Part shown: one piece after another, positions 34,488-42,851 of the stretch | Numbering within the stretch: the stretch's first letter is position 1 | Layout of the letters: every line of letters begins with the position of its first letter | Source of the DNA: Methylobacterium currus | GTDB taxonomy: Bacteria > Pseudomonadota > Alphaproteobacteria > Rhizobiales > Beijerinckiaceae | Reading direction: 5' to 3' | Length of the DNA: 64,000 nt | Assembly: GCF_003058325.1 (NCBI RefSeq) | Contig: NZ_CP028843.1 | Coordinates: forward strand, 797,501-861,500 | Notes under the pieces: model-generated | Told to the model about the DNA's origin: nothing | The model's input: the letters and a program-made list of their open reading frames with translations, nothing else | The model's database searches: none | Translations under genes and position numbers: made by a program

Positions 34488-35087
34488 TCAGCGCGGCGCG
34501 CGCTTGGCCAGGATGCGCTGCAGCGTACGCCGGTGCATGTTGAGCCGGCGCGCCGTCTCCGAGACGTTGCGGCCGCACAATTCGTAGACGCGCTGGATGT
34601 GCTCCCAGCGCACCCGGTCGGCCGACATCGGGTTCTCGGGCGGGTCGGCCCGCTCGCCGGGCTCGGCCATCAGGGTGCCGTGGATCTCGTCGGCGTCGGC
34701 GGGCTTCGCCAGGTAGTCGAAGGCGCCGAGCTTCACCGCGGTCACGGCGGTGGCGATGTTGCCGTAGCCGGTCAGGATCACGCCGCGGGCCTCGGGCCGG
34801 CGCTCCTTGAGGCGGGCGATTACGTCGAGGCCGTTGCCGTCGCCGAGCCGCATGTCGATGACGGCGAAAGCCGGCGGCTGCGCGTCGACCGCCGAGACAC
34901 CCTCGGCGACGCTTTCCGCCACGTGCACCCGGTAGCCGCGCGCCTCCATGGCCCGGGCGAGACGGGTCGAGAACGGTTTGTCGTCGTCAACGATCAGAAG
35001 GCTGCGGTCGGTGTGGTTAAGGAGGGCGTCGCCCTCCGGGATCGTACCGGCCGTGGCCTCCGGGCTCAGTGTTCCGTACTGCGTCAT
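34488..35087 (-). CDS. regA: Redox response regulator RegA/ActR/PrrA
   Basis: 199 residues. Global regulator of energy metabolism in alphaproteobacteria, phosphorylated by RegB. The receiver has DDD at 34-36, acceptor Asp78 in VIDMRLGDGNGLDV and Lys108-type K in LAKPAD; the C-terminal Fis-type helix-turn-helix (NVSETARRLNMHRRTLQRIL) is nearly invariant in the family. It carries about 15 residues more than the Rhodobacter protein at the N-terminus. regB ends 43 bases upstream on the same strand. Confidence 0.96.
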   Translation of the reverse strand: MTQYGTLSPEATAGTIPEGDALLNHTDRSLLIVDDDKPFSTRLARAMEARGYRVHVAESVAEGVSAVDAQPPAFAVIDMRLGDGNGLDVIARLKERRPEARGVILTGYGNIATAVTAVKLGAFDYLAKPADADEIHGTLMAEPGERADPPENPMSADRVRWEHIQRVYELCGRNVSETARRLNMHRRTLQRILAKRAPR

Positions 35088-35130
35088 CAGGCGACGCTCC
35101 TCGCGAATTTCAATCAGTCTATTCAGAGCG

Positions 35131-36522
35131 TTATATAGGAACGTCGCGCGCCTGCGTCAGGGGTGCGGCGCCGCCCGTGCCCGGGTTTCGGCGACCTTTG
35201 GCCTCCCTCTCGAAAACGTGACGGGGCCAGACGATCCGCACCACGGCGCCGGTCGAGGGATCGACCGCGTTGGCGAGGCTCAGCTGCGCGCCGGAGCGCT
35301 CGATCAGCGTCTTGGCGATGAACAGGCCGAGGCCGAGGCCGGTCCCGCCCTCGGGACCGATCCTCTCCTGCCCGGCTTTCGCCGCGCTGCGGGTGCTGAC
35401 ATAGGGCTCGCCCACCCGGAGCAACACCTCGGGAGCGAAGCCCGGCCCGTCGTCGCGGATCTCCAGCGAGACCCGGTCCGGGGTCCAGCGCGCCTCGATC
35501 GCCACGCAGCTCTCGGCGAAATCGACCGCGTTGTCGACGATGTTGCCGAGGCCGAACATCACGCCCGGGTTGCGCCGGCAGGCCGGCTCCGGCCCGTCGC
35601 CCTTCGTCGCCACGTCGAGCACGATGCCGAGCGCCCGCTGCGGCGCCACCAGTTCCTCGACGAGGTGGCTGAGCGAGATCGTCTCGATGAAGCCGCCCTG
35701 GTCGGCATCGAGCGAGGTGAGCTTGGCGAGGATGCCGCGGCAGCGCTCGACCTGGTCGCGCAGCAGCGCCAGATCCTCGGCCACGCTCGGGGAGGCGGTG
35801 GGCCCGAGCTGGCGGTCCAGCTCCTTGGCCACCACCGTGATGGTGGCGAGCGGCGTGCCGAGCTCGTGGGCGGCGGCCGCCGCCAGCCCGTCGAGCTGCG
35901 ACAGGTGCTGCTCCCGGGCGAGCACCAGCTCGGTCGCCGCCAGCGCCTGGGCGAGCTGGCGCGCCTCCTCGGCGACGCGCCAGGCGTAAACTCCCGTGAA
36001 AGCGGTTCCGAGCAGGATCGCGGTCCAGACGCCCGACACGTACAGGAACGGCAACTCGAGCTTCTCCCCGGCGAACCACGGCAGCGGCCGGTAGACGAGG
36101 GCGAGCAGCGTCGAGAGGCCGACCGCCAGGAGGCCGAGCGCCAGGGTCCGGGCCGGGGGGAGGGCGGTGGCCGAGATCAGCACGGGGGCGAGGAACAGGA
36201 GGGCGAAGGGATTTTGCAGGCCGCCGGTCAGGAAGAGCAGGGCGGCGAGCTGGATGATGTCGAAGGCGAGCAGCAGCACCGCGGCGTCGTCGCTGAGCCG
36301 GTGGCTCGCCGGGTAGCGGATCCGCAGGGTGAGGTTGAGCCAGGACGAGGCGGCGATGACGAGGAAGCACCAGCCGAAGGGCAGGGGCAGGCCGAGCCCC
36401 AGATGGGCTCCGGCCACCGCCGCGCCCTGGCCGGCGACCGCGAGCCAGCGCAGCCGCACCAGGGTATCGAGGCGCAGGTGGCGGGCGTCGCGCACCAGGT
36501 CGGTCTGCAGGGTCTCGAACAT
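35131..36522 (-). CDS. regB: Redox sensor histidine kinase RegB/PrrB
   Basis: 463 residues from ATG 36522. Six N-terminal membrane helices with the quinone-site motif GGLQNPF, then the dimerisation domain with AAAHELGTPLATI (His219) and the redox-active cysteine in ERCRGIL (Cys261), matching RegB H225 and C265 of Rhodobacter in spacing. The ATPase domain has NIVDNAVDF, DDGPGFAP and GTGLGLGLFIAKT. It senses the quinone pool and thiol redox state and phosphorylates RegA. The upstream extension of the open frame lacks homology. It is divergent from phaZ. Confidence 0.96.
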   Translation of the reverse strand: MFETLQTDLVRDARHLRLDTLVRLRWLAVAGQGAAVAGAHLGLGLPLPFGWCFLVIAASSWLNLTLRIRYPASHRLSDDAAVLLLAFDIIQLAALLFLTGGLQNPFALLFLAPVLISATALPPARTLALGLLAVGLSTLLALVYRPLPWFAGEKLELPFLYVSGVWTAILLGTAFTGVYAWRVAEEARQLAQALAATELVLAREQHLSQLDGLAAAAAHELGTPLATITVVAKELDRQLGPTASPSVAEDLALLRDQVERCRGILAKLTSLDADQGGFIETISLSHLVEELVAPQRALGIVLDVATKGDGPEPACRRNPGVMFGLGNIVDNAVDFAESCVAIEARWTPDRVSLEIRDDGPGFAPEVLLRVGEPYVSTRSAAKAGQERIGPEGGTGLGLGLFIAKTLIERSGAQLSLANAVDPSTGAVVRIVWPRHVFEREAKGRRNPGTGGAAPLTQARDVPI

Positions 36523-36856
36523 GGAAAGGTCTCGAACGTGGGCGAAACCATAGTGCGCCGCCGCCCGCCGGCCAGGGCAACTGGCCGGAAACCCTTCGCC
36601 CCCCAGTGCGTTATCCCCGACGGTGAATTCGCCGGGTTCAGGACCGGCCCCAAGGCGGCCCGGAACCGGCTGCCGCAATGCACAATGCGCATCCGCGAAT
36701 TGAGGTAAAAAAGGCACAGTTCCACCTTTTGACACCTTGGATTTCCGCAGATGTTGCCCTTCAATATCGGTACTCTATTGTCCTGGCTCCCAGTCGGGTC
36801 AGGCGTCTCCTGGCGGCGGTGCGCGCGCCGTTGGGTCAATCGTGGACGGTGGCGTC
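36523..36856. promoter_or_regulatory. Divergent regB-phaZ regulatory region
   Basis: 334 bases without a gene. The stretch 36700-36790 is AT-richer than its surroundings. A possible phaZ promoter is TTGCCC (36754-36759), 16 bases, TATTGT (36776-36781); a consensus TTGACA at 36729-36734 has no good -10. The two genes share this spacer, so RegA could act on both, which is inference. Confidence 0.4.
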
Positions 36857-38128
36857 ATGGATCTCTCGTATTTCTGGTATGAAGCAGCGCACTGGATGTT
36901 GACGCCTGCCCGTGCGGCCGCCGACGCCACGCAGCTCGTGTTCAAGAATCCCGTCAATCCGATCACCTACACGCCCTATGGCCGGACCGTGTCGGCGGCC
37001 TGCGAGATGTTCGAGCGCACGACGCGCCGCTACGGCAAGCCGGCCTTCAACCTGCCCCGCACCGTCGTCGAGGGCATGGTGACGGAGGTGACCGAGCGGG
37101 TGGTGTGGTCGAAGCCGTTCTGCCAGGTGATCAAGTTCGACCGCGCCCTGAAGCGTCCGACGAGCCAGGCCCAGCCGAAGGTGCTGGTGGTGGCACCGAT
37201 GTCGGGCCACTACGCCACGCTCCTGCGCGGCACGGTCGAGGCGCTGCTGCCGGCCCACGAGGTGATGATCACCGACTGGATCGACGCCCGCATGGTGCCG
37301 CTCGAGGCCGGCCGCTTCGACCTCGACACCTACATCGACTACCTGATCGAGATGTTCCAGGCCTTCGGGCCCGACCTCCACGTGATCGCGGTCTGCCAGC
37401 CCTCGGTGCCGGTCTTCGCCGCCGTCGCCCGGATGGAGGCCGACGGGCTGCCCGGCGTGCCGACCTCGATGACCCTGATGGGCGGCCCGATCGACACCCG
37501 CCGCTCGCCGACCGCCGTGAACTGCCTCGCCGCCGAGCGCGGCTCGGACTGGTTCAAGCGCAACTGCATCACCGTGGTGCCGCCGGGCTATCCCGGCACC
37601 TGGCGCGAGGTCTATCCGGGCTTCTTCCAGCTCTCCGGCTTCATGGGCATGAACCTCGACCGTCACCTGACGGCGCATTGGGACATGTTCAAGCACCTGG
37701 TGCGCAACGACGGCGATTCGGCCGAGAAGCACCGCGACTTCTACGACGAGTACCTGTCGGTGATGGACCTGACGGCGGAGTTCTACCTCCAGACGGTCAA
37801 CACCGTGTTCGTCGAGCACGCCCTGCCGAAGGGCGAGATGCGCCACCACGGCGAGCTGGTCGACCCGGCGGCGATCCGCCACTGCGCCATCATGGCGGTG
37901 GAAGGCGAGAACGACGACATTTCCGGCGTCGGCCAGACCCTGGCGGCCCACGACCTGACGCCGAACCTGGCCCCTGAGCGCAAGCTCTACCACCTGCAGA
38001 AGGGCGTCGGCCATTACGGCGTCTTCAACGGCTCGCGCTTCCGCGCCAACATCGCGCCGCGCATCTCCGCCTTCATGCACGCGATGCAGGGCACGCAGAC
38101 CCTCGAAGACCTGCGCGAGGCCTCCTGA
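36857..38128 (+). CDS. phaZ: Intracellular polyhydroxyalkanoate depolymerase
   Basis: 423 residues. Breaks down PHB granules for carbon and reducing power. The N-terminus (YFWYEAAHWMLTPARAAAD) and the catalytic segment IAVCQPSVPVFA with nucleophile Cys180 match the Ralstonia PhaZ1 class of intracellular depolymerases, where Cys replaces the lipase-box Ser. The C-terminal VEGENDDISGVGQT supplies the acid, and GVGHYGVFNG the His. There is no signal peptide. A 24-bp palindrome terminates the gene. Divergence from regB suggests a link between redox state and PHB use. Confidence 0.95.
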   Translation: MDLSYFWYEAAHWMLTPARAAADATQLVFKNPVNPITYTPYGRTVSAACEMFERTTRRYGKPAFNLPRTVVEGMVTEVTERVVWSKPFCQVIKFDRALKRPTSQAQPKVLVVAPMSGHYATLLRGTVEALLPAHEVMITDWIDARMVPLEAGRFDLDTYIDYLIEMFQAFGPDLHVIAVCQPSVPVFAAVARMEADGLPGVPTSMTLMGGPIDTRRSPTAVNCLAAERGSDWFKRNCITVVPPGYPGTWREVYPGFFQLSGFMGMNLDRHLTAHWDMFKHLVRNDGDSAEKHRDFYDEYLSVMDLTAEFYLQTVNTVFVEHALPKGEMRHHGELVDPAAIRHCAIMAVEGENDDISGVGQTLAAHDLTPNLAPERKLYHLQKGVGHYGVFNGSRFRANIAPRISAFMHAMQGTQTLEDLREAS

Positions 38129-38137
38129 TCGCCCCAT

Positions 38138-38161
38138 CCGGCGCCGCCGCGGCGGCGCCGG
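38138..38161 (+). terminator. 24-bp perfect palindrome after phaZ
   Basis: Two 12-base arms with no loop (CCGGCGCCGCCG and its complement), followed by CCTTTCC. Located ten bases after the phaZ stop. Confidence 0.7.
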
Positions 38162-38282
38162 CCTTTCCTCCCCGACGATGTCACCGGCTCGCCGCCTGCG
38201 CATCTGGCTCTCGCGCCTCATGGGCCGTGCGCGGCCAACCGGGACGCTGACAGGCGCCGGGTCTCCCGGGTACAAGGGTGGC

Positions 38283-39026
38283 ATGCGAGTCGCGCTCCTT
38301 CGCCGTTCGGCGCCCGAACCCACCCATGTCACCGTCATCCACGCCGGCATCTGCTATCCGGTCACCGTGCGCCGCCGCGCTGCCGCCCGCCGCATCACCC
38401 TGCGGGTGTCGAGCGCCACAGGCGAGATCGTCCTGACCCTGCCGGAGCGCACCGACCTCGCCGCCGCCCAGCGTTTCGCCGATTCGCACGGCGCCTGGAT
38501 CGCCACCCGGGTGGCGAAGCTCCCCGAACGCGTCGCCTTCGTGCCCGGCGCGGTCGTGCCGCTGCGCGGCGTCCCTCACCGCATCCTGCACTGGTCGACC
38601 ACGTCGGGCCCGACCATGGCCATCACGGACCCGGACGGCGCGCCCGTGATCGCGGTCTCCTGCGGGCTGCCTCACGTGGCGCGGCGGGTGCGCGACTTCC
38701 TGGAGGCCGAGGCGCGCCGCGACCTCGCCGCGGCGGTGGCCCGCCATGCCGGCGCGCTCGGCCGCACGCCGAAGCGCCTGACCGTGCGCGACACCCGCAG
38801 CCGCTGGGGCTCGTGCACGGCCGCGGGCCAGCTGAACTTCTCCTGGCGCCTGATCATGGCGCCGCCGTCCGTGCTCGACTACCTGGCGGCGCACGAGGTC
38901 GCGCATCTCGCCGAGATGAACCACTCGGTCCGGTTCTGGCGCGTCGTCGAGAGGCTTTCCCCGGGCTACGGCGAGCCCGAGGCTTGGCTGAAGCGGCACG
39001 GCACCGAGCTGCACCGCTACGGTTGA
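38283..39026 (+). CDS. YgjP/SprT-like zinc metalloprotease (DUF45)
   Basis: 247 residues from ATG 38283. The zinc motif HEVAHLAEMNH (HExxH plus third His) and the upstream block DTRSRWGSCTAAGQLNFSWRL define the YgjP-like M48-clan family, soluble proteins of unclear role. AAGGG before 38283 favours this start; ATG 38178 in frame would add 35 basic residues. It stands alone between phaZ and a convergent secreted-protein gene. Confidence 0.88.
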   Translation: MRVALLRRSAPEPTHVTVIHAGICYPVTVRRRAAARRITLRVSSATGEIVLTLPERTDLAAAQRFADSHGAWIATRVAKLPERVAFVPGAVVPLRGVPHRILHWSTTSGPTMAITDPDGAPVIAVSCGLPHVARRVRDFLEAEARRDLAAAVARHAGALGRTPKRLTVRDTRSRWGSCTAAGQLNFSWRLIMAPPSVLDYLAAHEVAHLAEMNHSVRFWRVVERLSPGYGEPEAWLKRHGTELHRYG

Positions 39027-39058
39027 CGACTCGCGCCCGAAGGCTCGAGTCCGACGAT

Positions 39059-39436
39059 TCAACCCTTGGTGCGCACCACCACCACGCGCTCCGCCGGCCA
39101 GGCCGGGCGGGGATCGACATAGCCCGGAGCAAGGGTGCGGGGCGCGATGCTGTCGCAGGTCTCGCGCTGGCGCAGGATGATCTCGCCGTGCTCGCCCCGG
39201 CGTCGGATCACCCCGCCGTCGCGGCAGAATCCGGCGATCTCGGCCGATCGCGAGGCCCGGCGCCCGCGCGGGTTGCGCGGCACCGGCGGGTGCTCGATCG
39301 TCAGCGTCGCGTCCCGGTTGAGCGAGCGCTCGACATAGGTGGTCTCGTCGACCGGCAGCGACTGGGCCGCCGCCGGACCGGACACGTGACCGGCGACCAG
39401 GACCAGGAGGGCGAGGGAGGGGGCAGCGAGTCTCAT
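39059..39436 (-). CDS. Secreted hypothetical protein
   Basis: 125 residues. A signal peptide (about 1-24, ending SGPAAAQS) is followed by a basic, Arg-rich mature part with two cysteines (GFCRDGGV and RETCDSIA) that could form a disulfide. No family recognised. ATG 39436 is chosen because the signal peptide begins there; the frame continues upstream for 32 codons without likely function. Confidence 0.7.
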   Translation of the reverse strand: MRLAAPSLALLVLVAGHVSGPAAAQSLPVDETTYVERSLNRDATLTIEHPPVPRNPRGRRASRSAEIAGFCRDGGVIRRRGEHGEIILRQRETCDSIAPRTLAPGYVDPRPAWPAERVVVVRTKG

Positions 39437-39673
39437 CGGGGCTCTCGCGAGAAGGGTGTGGCGGATCCGGGTCGGTTCATCCGATCCGATATGAACCGGA
39501 AACGGTGCACAACCACTAACGGCGAACCGCAACGGACGCAGCCCGGCTTGATCCTACAGCTAAGCCCGTTCGCTCGCACCGGTTCCCTGTCGGAACCGCT
39601 CCTCGGCTTGACAGCATCCCGGCCCCGTGGTCGGAACGCCCCCAGGCCGTCGGATGGCCGGGGCAGCGGAGCG

Positions 39674-40207
39674 GTGAGCGGCGTGGGAGACAGCTTGCGA
39701 CGGATCGGACGCCGGGTGCGGGCCGCCACCCTAGGACTCGCGCTCGCGACGGGCCTGCCGGCCGGGGCCGCCCTGGCGCAGGGCGCGGTCAAGCAAAGCT
39801 TCGACGACTGGCAGCTGCGCTGCGAGACGCCCGCCGGCGCCAAGGCCGAGCAATGCGCCCTGGTGCAGTACGTCGCCGCCGAGGACCGGCCGAACCTGTC
39901 CCTGGTGGTGATCGTGCTGAAGACCGCCGACAACCGCGGCACGCTTTTGCGGGTGGTGGCGCCCCTCGGCGTGCTGCTGCCCTCCGGCCTCGGCCTGAAG
40001 GTCGACCAGGCGGAGATCGGCCGCACCTCGTTCGTGCGCTGCCTCTCCACCGGCTGCGTCGCCGAGGTGGTCATGGACGACAAGCTCATCGGCCAGCTCA
40101 AGGGCGGCCAGCAGGCCACCTTCATCGTCTTCCAGACGCCCGAAGAGGGAGTGGGCATCCCCCTGTCCCTCAAGGGGTTCAAGGAAGGCTTCGACAGCCT
40201 GAAGTGA
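39674..40207 (+). CDS. Invasion-associated locus B (IalB) family protein
   Basis: 177 residues from GTG 39674. A signal peptide (about 1-36, ending AALAQG) precedes the IalB domain: SFDDWQLRCE, C-A-L-V-Q-Y, LLPSGLGLKVD, FVRCLSTGCVAEV with the paired cysteines, and the LSLKGF C-terminal motif. First described in Bartonella; in free-living Rhizobiales it is a common periplasmic protein of unknown role. The next secreted protein starts 20 bases later, so the two are likely cotranscribed. A GTG nine bases further is an alternative start. Confidence 0.9.
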   Translation: MSGVGDSLRRIGRRVRAATLGLALATGLPAGAALAQGAVKQSFDDWQLRCETPAGAKAEQCALVQYVAAEDRPNLSLVVIVLKTADNRGTLLRVVAPLGVLLPSGLGLKVDQAEIGRTSFVRCLSTGCVAEVVMDDKLIGQLKGGQQATFIVFQTPEEGVGIPLSLKGFKEGFDSLK

Positions 40208-40227
40208 TCGACGATCGGGAGAGGACC

Positions 40228-40872
40228 GTGACGGCTCGTTGTCCCCGCACCCTCGGCCGCGGCGCCCTGGCCCTCGGAACCGTCGGCATCGCCTTGGCGC
40301 TGGGCGTGCTCGCCGCCCCGGCGCAGGCGCAGGCGCAGACGGCCGCGCCGCAGGAGGAGGGCAACCCCCTCCTCAACATCTTCAAGTATGGCGGCACCAC
40401 CAAGCCTCCCGAGGCCCCGCCCAACCCCGACGACGTCTACTGCCCGATCATCGACATCAGCGAGGGCGGGTCCTCGCTCCAGACCCTGGCGGGCGGCACG
40501 GTGCGCACGCAGATCCGCCTGGGCCAGCTCAGCCGCTCCTGCCAGCCCGGGCCGAACGGCAGCACGGTCGTCACGGTCGGCGTGCAGGGCGTCGTCCTGC
40601 TCGGGCCCGGCGGCGCCCCCGGCCGTTTCGCCGCCCCCGTCACCATCACGGTAAAGAACGGCACCCAGGTCATCGCCCGGCGCAGCCGCCAGGCGGCCGC
40701 GATGATCCCCGCAGGCTCGGCCAACGGCACCTTCACGGTGGTGGAGGATGGGATTTCCGTGCCGGCCGGCCTCGCGCGGGACTTCGAGATCGAAGTCGGC
40801 CTCGGTGGCGCGTCGAAACCTGCGCGGGCGCCGCGGCGCAAGCCCGCCGCCGCGCCGCCGGCCGACGGTTGA
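40228..40872 (+). CDS. Secreted protein of unknown function
   Basis: 214 residues from GTG 40228 with GGGAGAGGA upstream. A long signal peptide (about 1-37, ending AQAQAQT) is followed by a short Pro-rich linker and a beta-rich domain with two cysteines (VYCPIID and SRSCQPG), then a Pro/Ala/Lys-rich tail (APRRKPAAAPPADG) that may contact the cell wall. No family recognised. The stop overlaps a TTG that could start the following glycosyltransferase, so the secreted protein and the enzymes share an operon. Confidence 0.75.
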   Translation: MTARCPRTLGRGALALGTVGIALALGVLAAPAQAQAQTAAPQEEGNPLLNIFKYGGTTKPPEAPPNPDDVYCPIIDISEGGSSLQTLAGGTVRTQIRLGQLSRSCQPGPNGSTVVTVGVQGVVLLGPGGAPGRFAAPVTITVKNGTQVIARRSRQAAAMIPAGSANGTFTVVEDGISVPAGLARDFEIEVGLGGASKPARAPRRKPAAAPPADG

Positions 40873-40880
40873 CCGCGAGG

Positions 40881-42851
40881 GTGGCGCCCTGGCGCATCGC
40901 CCCCCGCTCGGACGATCCGGATTTCTCCCGCGCGCTGGTCTTCGAACGGCGACCGGCCGGGCGCTGGCTCGCCCTCGATTACGCCCTCGACCGTTACGCT
41001 GCGCCGGTGCGGCCGCTCCTGCGCTTCGCCCGCGCCGACGGCTCCCACGAAGACGCGCTGCTGCCGGGCCCGGTGCTCGGCCGCGCCTCCTGGCTCGGGC
41101 CGGTGCCGCCCGGCACGGAGGAGATCCGGCTCGCCGCTCCGGCGGACGGCTTTCGGATCGAGGCGGCGCGGCTCCTGTCCCGCACGGCCTTGCTCGCCCT
41201 CTGCGCCCGCCGCCGGCCGGACAGGCTGCCGATTGCGCTCTACCAATGGCTGCGCCGCGATGCGCGCCGCCTGCGCAACACCCTGCGCATCGCCGCCGGC
41301 ATACGCCCGCTCGCGCACTATCCCCTGTGGAAGGCCGAGCGCGCGCGGCCCTTCGAGCCCGCCTTCGATCGGATCCCCCCTGATCTGCCGCGCCTCGGCC
41401 TGATCCTGGAGGCGGTGCCGGGGGAGGGGGAGGCGGTGCGACGCACCCTCGCGACCCTGCTGGCGCAGGCCCATCGTGACTGGCGCCTCGTCCTGCACTG
41501 GCAAGGCCCGGCGCCCGCCGGCCTTCCCGGCGATCCCCGGATCTCCGCCGACGTCCTGCCCGCCGGGGTCGCGATCGGGTACCTGCGCCCCGGCGACGCC
41601 CTCGCGCCCGATGCGCTCAGCCATCTCGCCGCCGCCTTCGCGGGGCCGGCGCCCGCCGACCTCGCCTACGCCGACAGCGAGGCCGAAACACCTGACGGCC
41701 TGCGTCCCCAGCTCAAGCCGGGCTGGAGCCCGGACCTCGCCCTGACCACGCTCTATCCCGGTCGGCCGTTCCTGGTGGCGAGTGATGTGGTCGCGCGCAG
41801 CGGCTGGGCTCCGGGGCAGGGAGCCCGCGCGCTCCTCCTCGCCGCGACCCTAGCGCGACCCAAGCGGGTCCGCCGCATCCCGCGCATCCTCTGCCGCATC
41901 GCGCCGGAGGCGCCGGACCCCGGCGGCCACGCTGACGACCTGACGCGCGCCCTGCGCCAGGCCAGCAGCCCCGCCGCGATGGTGCGGACCGGCGACATCC
42001 TCGATCTCGACTGGCCTTTGCCCGATCCGCCGCCCCTGGTCTCGGTCATCATCCCGACCCGCGACCGGCCGGACCTGCTGCGGATGGCGGTCCGGGGCGT
42101 GCTGCACGACACCGCCTATGCGTCGCTGGAGCTCGTCATCGTCGATAACGGCTCGACCGATCCGACTGTCGCCGCCCTCTATGCCGAATGGGCATCGGAC
42201 CCGCGGGTGCGCCGCCTCGACCGGCCGGGCCCGTTCAATTTCTCGCGCCTCGTCAACGATGGCGCCGCGGCGAGCCGCGGCGAGGTCCTGGTGCTCCTCA
42301 ACAACGACGTCGAGGTGCTGCACCCCGACTGGCTCGCCGCCCTGGTGCGCCAGGCCCTGCGTCCGGAGGTCGGTGCCGTCGGGGCCAAGCTGCTGTTCGG
42401 CAACGGCCGGATCCAGCATGCCGGCGTGGTGGTCGGGCTCGGCGGCCGGGCCGGGCACATCCTGCGCAACCGCCCGTCCGACACGCCGGGCCATCTCGGC
42501 CGGCTTACCGTCGCGCACGAGGTCTCGGGCGTCACCGCCGCCTGCCTGGCGGTGGCGCGCCACAAGTTCGAGGCGGTCGGCGGGCTCGATGCCGAGGCGT
42601 TCCCGGTCGATTTCAACGACATCGATTTCTGCCTGCGCCTCGGCGCCCGGGGCTGGAAATCGGTCTGGACCCCGCGGGCCGTGCTGGCCCACCACGAATC
42701 GGTCAGCCGCGGCCCCAGCATCGGCCCGGCCCGGGACCGGTTCGAGGCCGAAGGGGACCGCTTCGCCGCGCGCTGGCGGGCGGTGATCCGGGACGACCCG
42801 TACTACCACCCGGCCTTCTCGGTCACGACCTTCGGGGAGGAGCTGGAATGA
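40881..42851 (+). CDS. Family 2 glycosyltransferase (large, with N-terminal extension)
   Basis: 656 residues from GTG 40881 (660 from the overlapping TTG 40869). The C-terminal GT-A domain begins at VSVIIPTRDRPDLL (about residue 390), continues with VIVDNGSTDP and LLNNDVEVLHPDW as the metal-binding motif, and has FNDIDFCLRLG for the acceptor side. The N-terminal half resembles a second, degenerate glycosyltransferase fold without a clear metal motif. Such enzymes build O-antigen or surface polysaccharide at the inner membrane face. The gene is coupled to a paralogue downstream (ATGA). Confidence 0.88.
   Translation: MAPWRIAPRSDDPDFSRALVFERRPAGRWLALDYALDRYAAPVRPLLRFARADGSHEDALLPGPVLGRASWLGPVPPGTEEIRLAAPADGFRIEAARLLSRTALLALCARRRPDRLPIALYQWLRRDARRLRNTLRIAAGIRPLAHYPLWKAERARPFEPAFDRIPPDLPRLGLILEAVPGEGEAVRRTLATLLAQAHRDWRLVLHWQGPAPAGLPGDPRISADVLPAGVAIGYLRPGDALAPDALSHLAAAFAGPAPADLAYADSEAETPDGLRPQLKPGWSPDLALTTLYPGRPFLVASDVVARSGWAPGQGARALLLAATLARPKRVRRIPRILCRIAPEAPDPGGHADDLTRALRQASSPAAMVRTGDILDLDWPLPDPPPLVSVIIPTRDRPDLLRMAVRGVLHDTAYASLELVIVDNGSTDPTVAALYAEWASDPRVRRLDRPGPFNFSRLVNDGAAASRGEVLVLLNNDVEVLHPDWLAALVRQALRPEVGAVGAKLLFGNGRIQHAGVVVGLGGRAGHILRNRPSDTPGHLGRLTVAHEVSGVTAACLAVARHKFEAVGGLDAEAFPVDFNDIDFCLRLGARGWKSVWTPRAVLAHHESVSRGPSIGPARDRFEAEGDRFAARWRAVIRDDPYYHPAFSVTTFGEELE

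Noticed and set aside
39601..39640. TTGACA at 39607 as an ialB promoter
   Set aside because: No acceptable -10 at 16-18 bases; one consensus hexamer alone is expected by chance.
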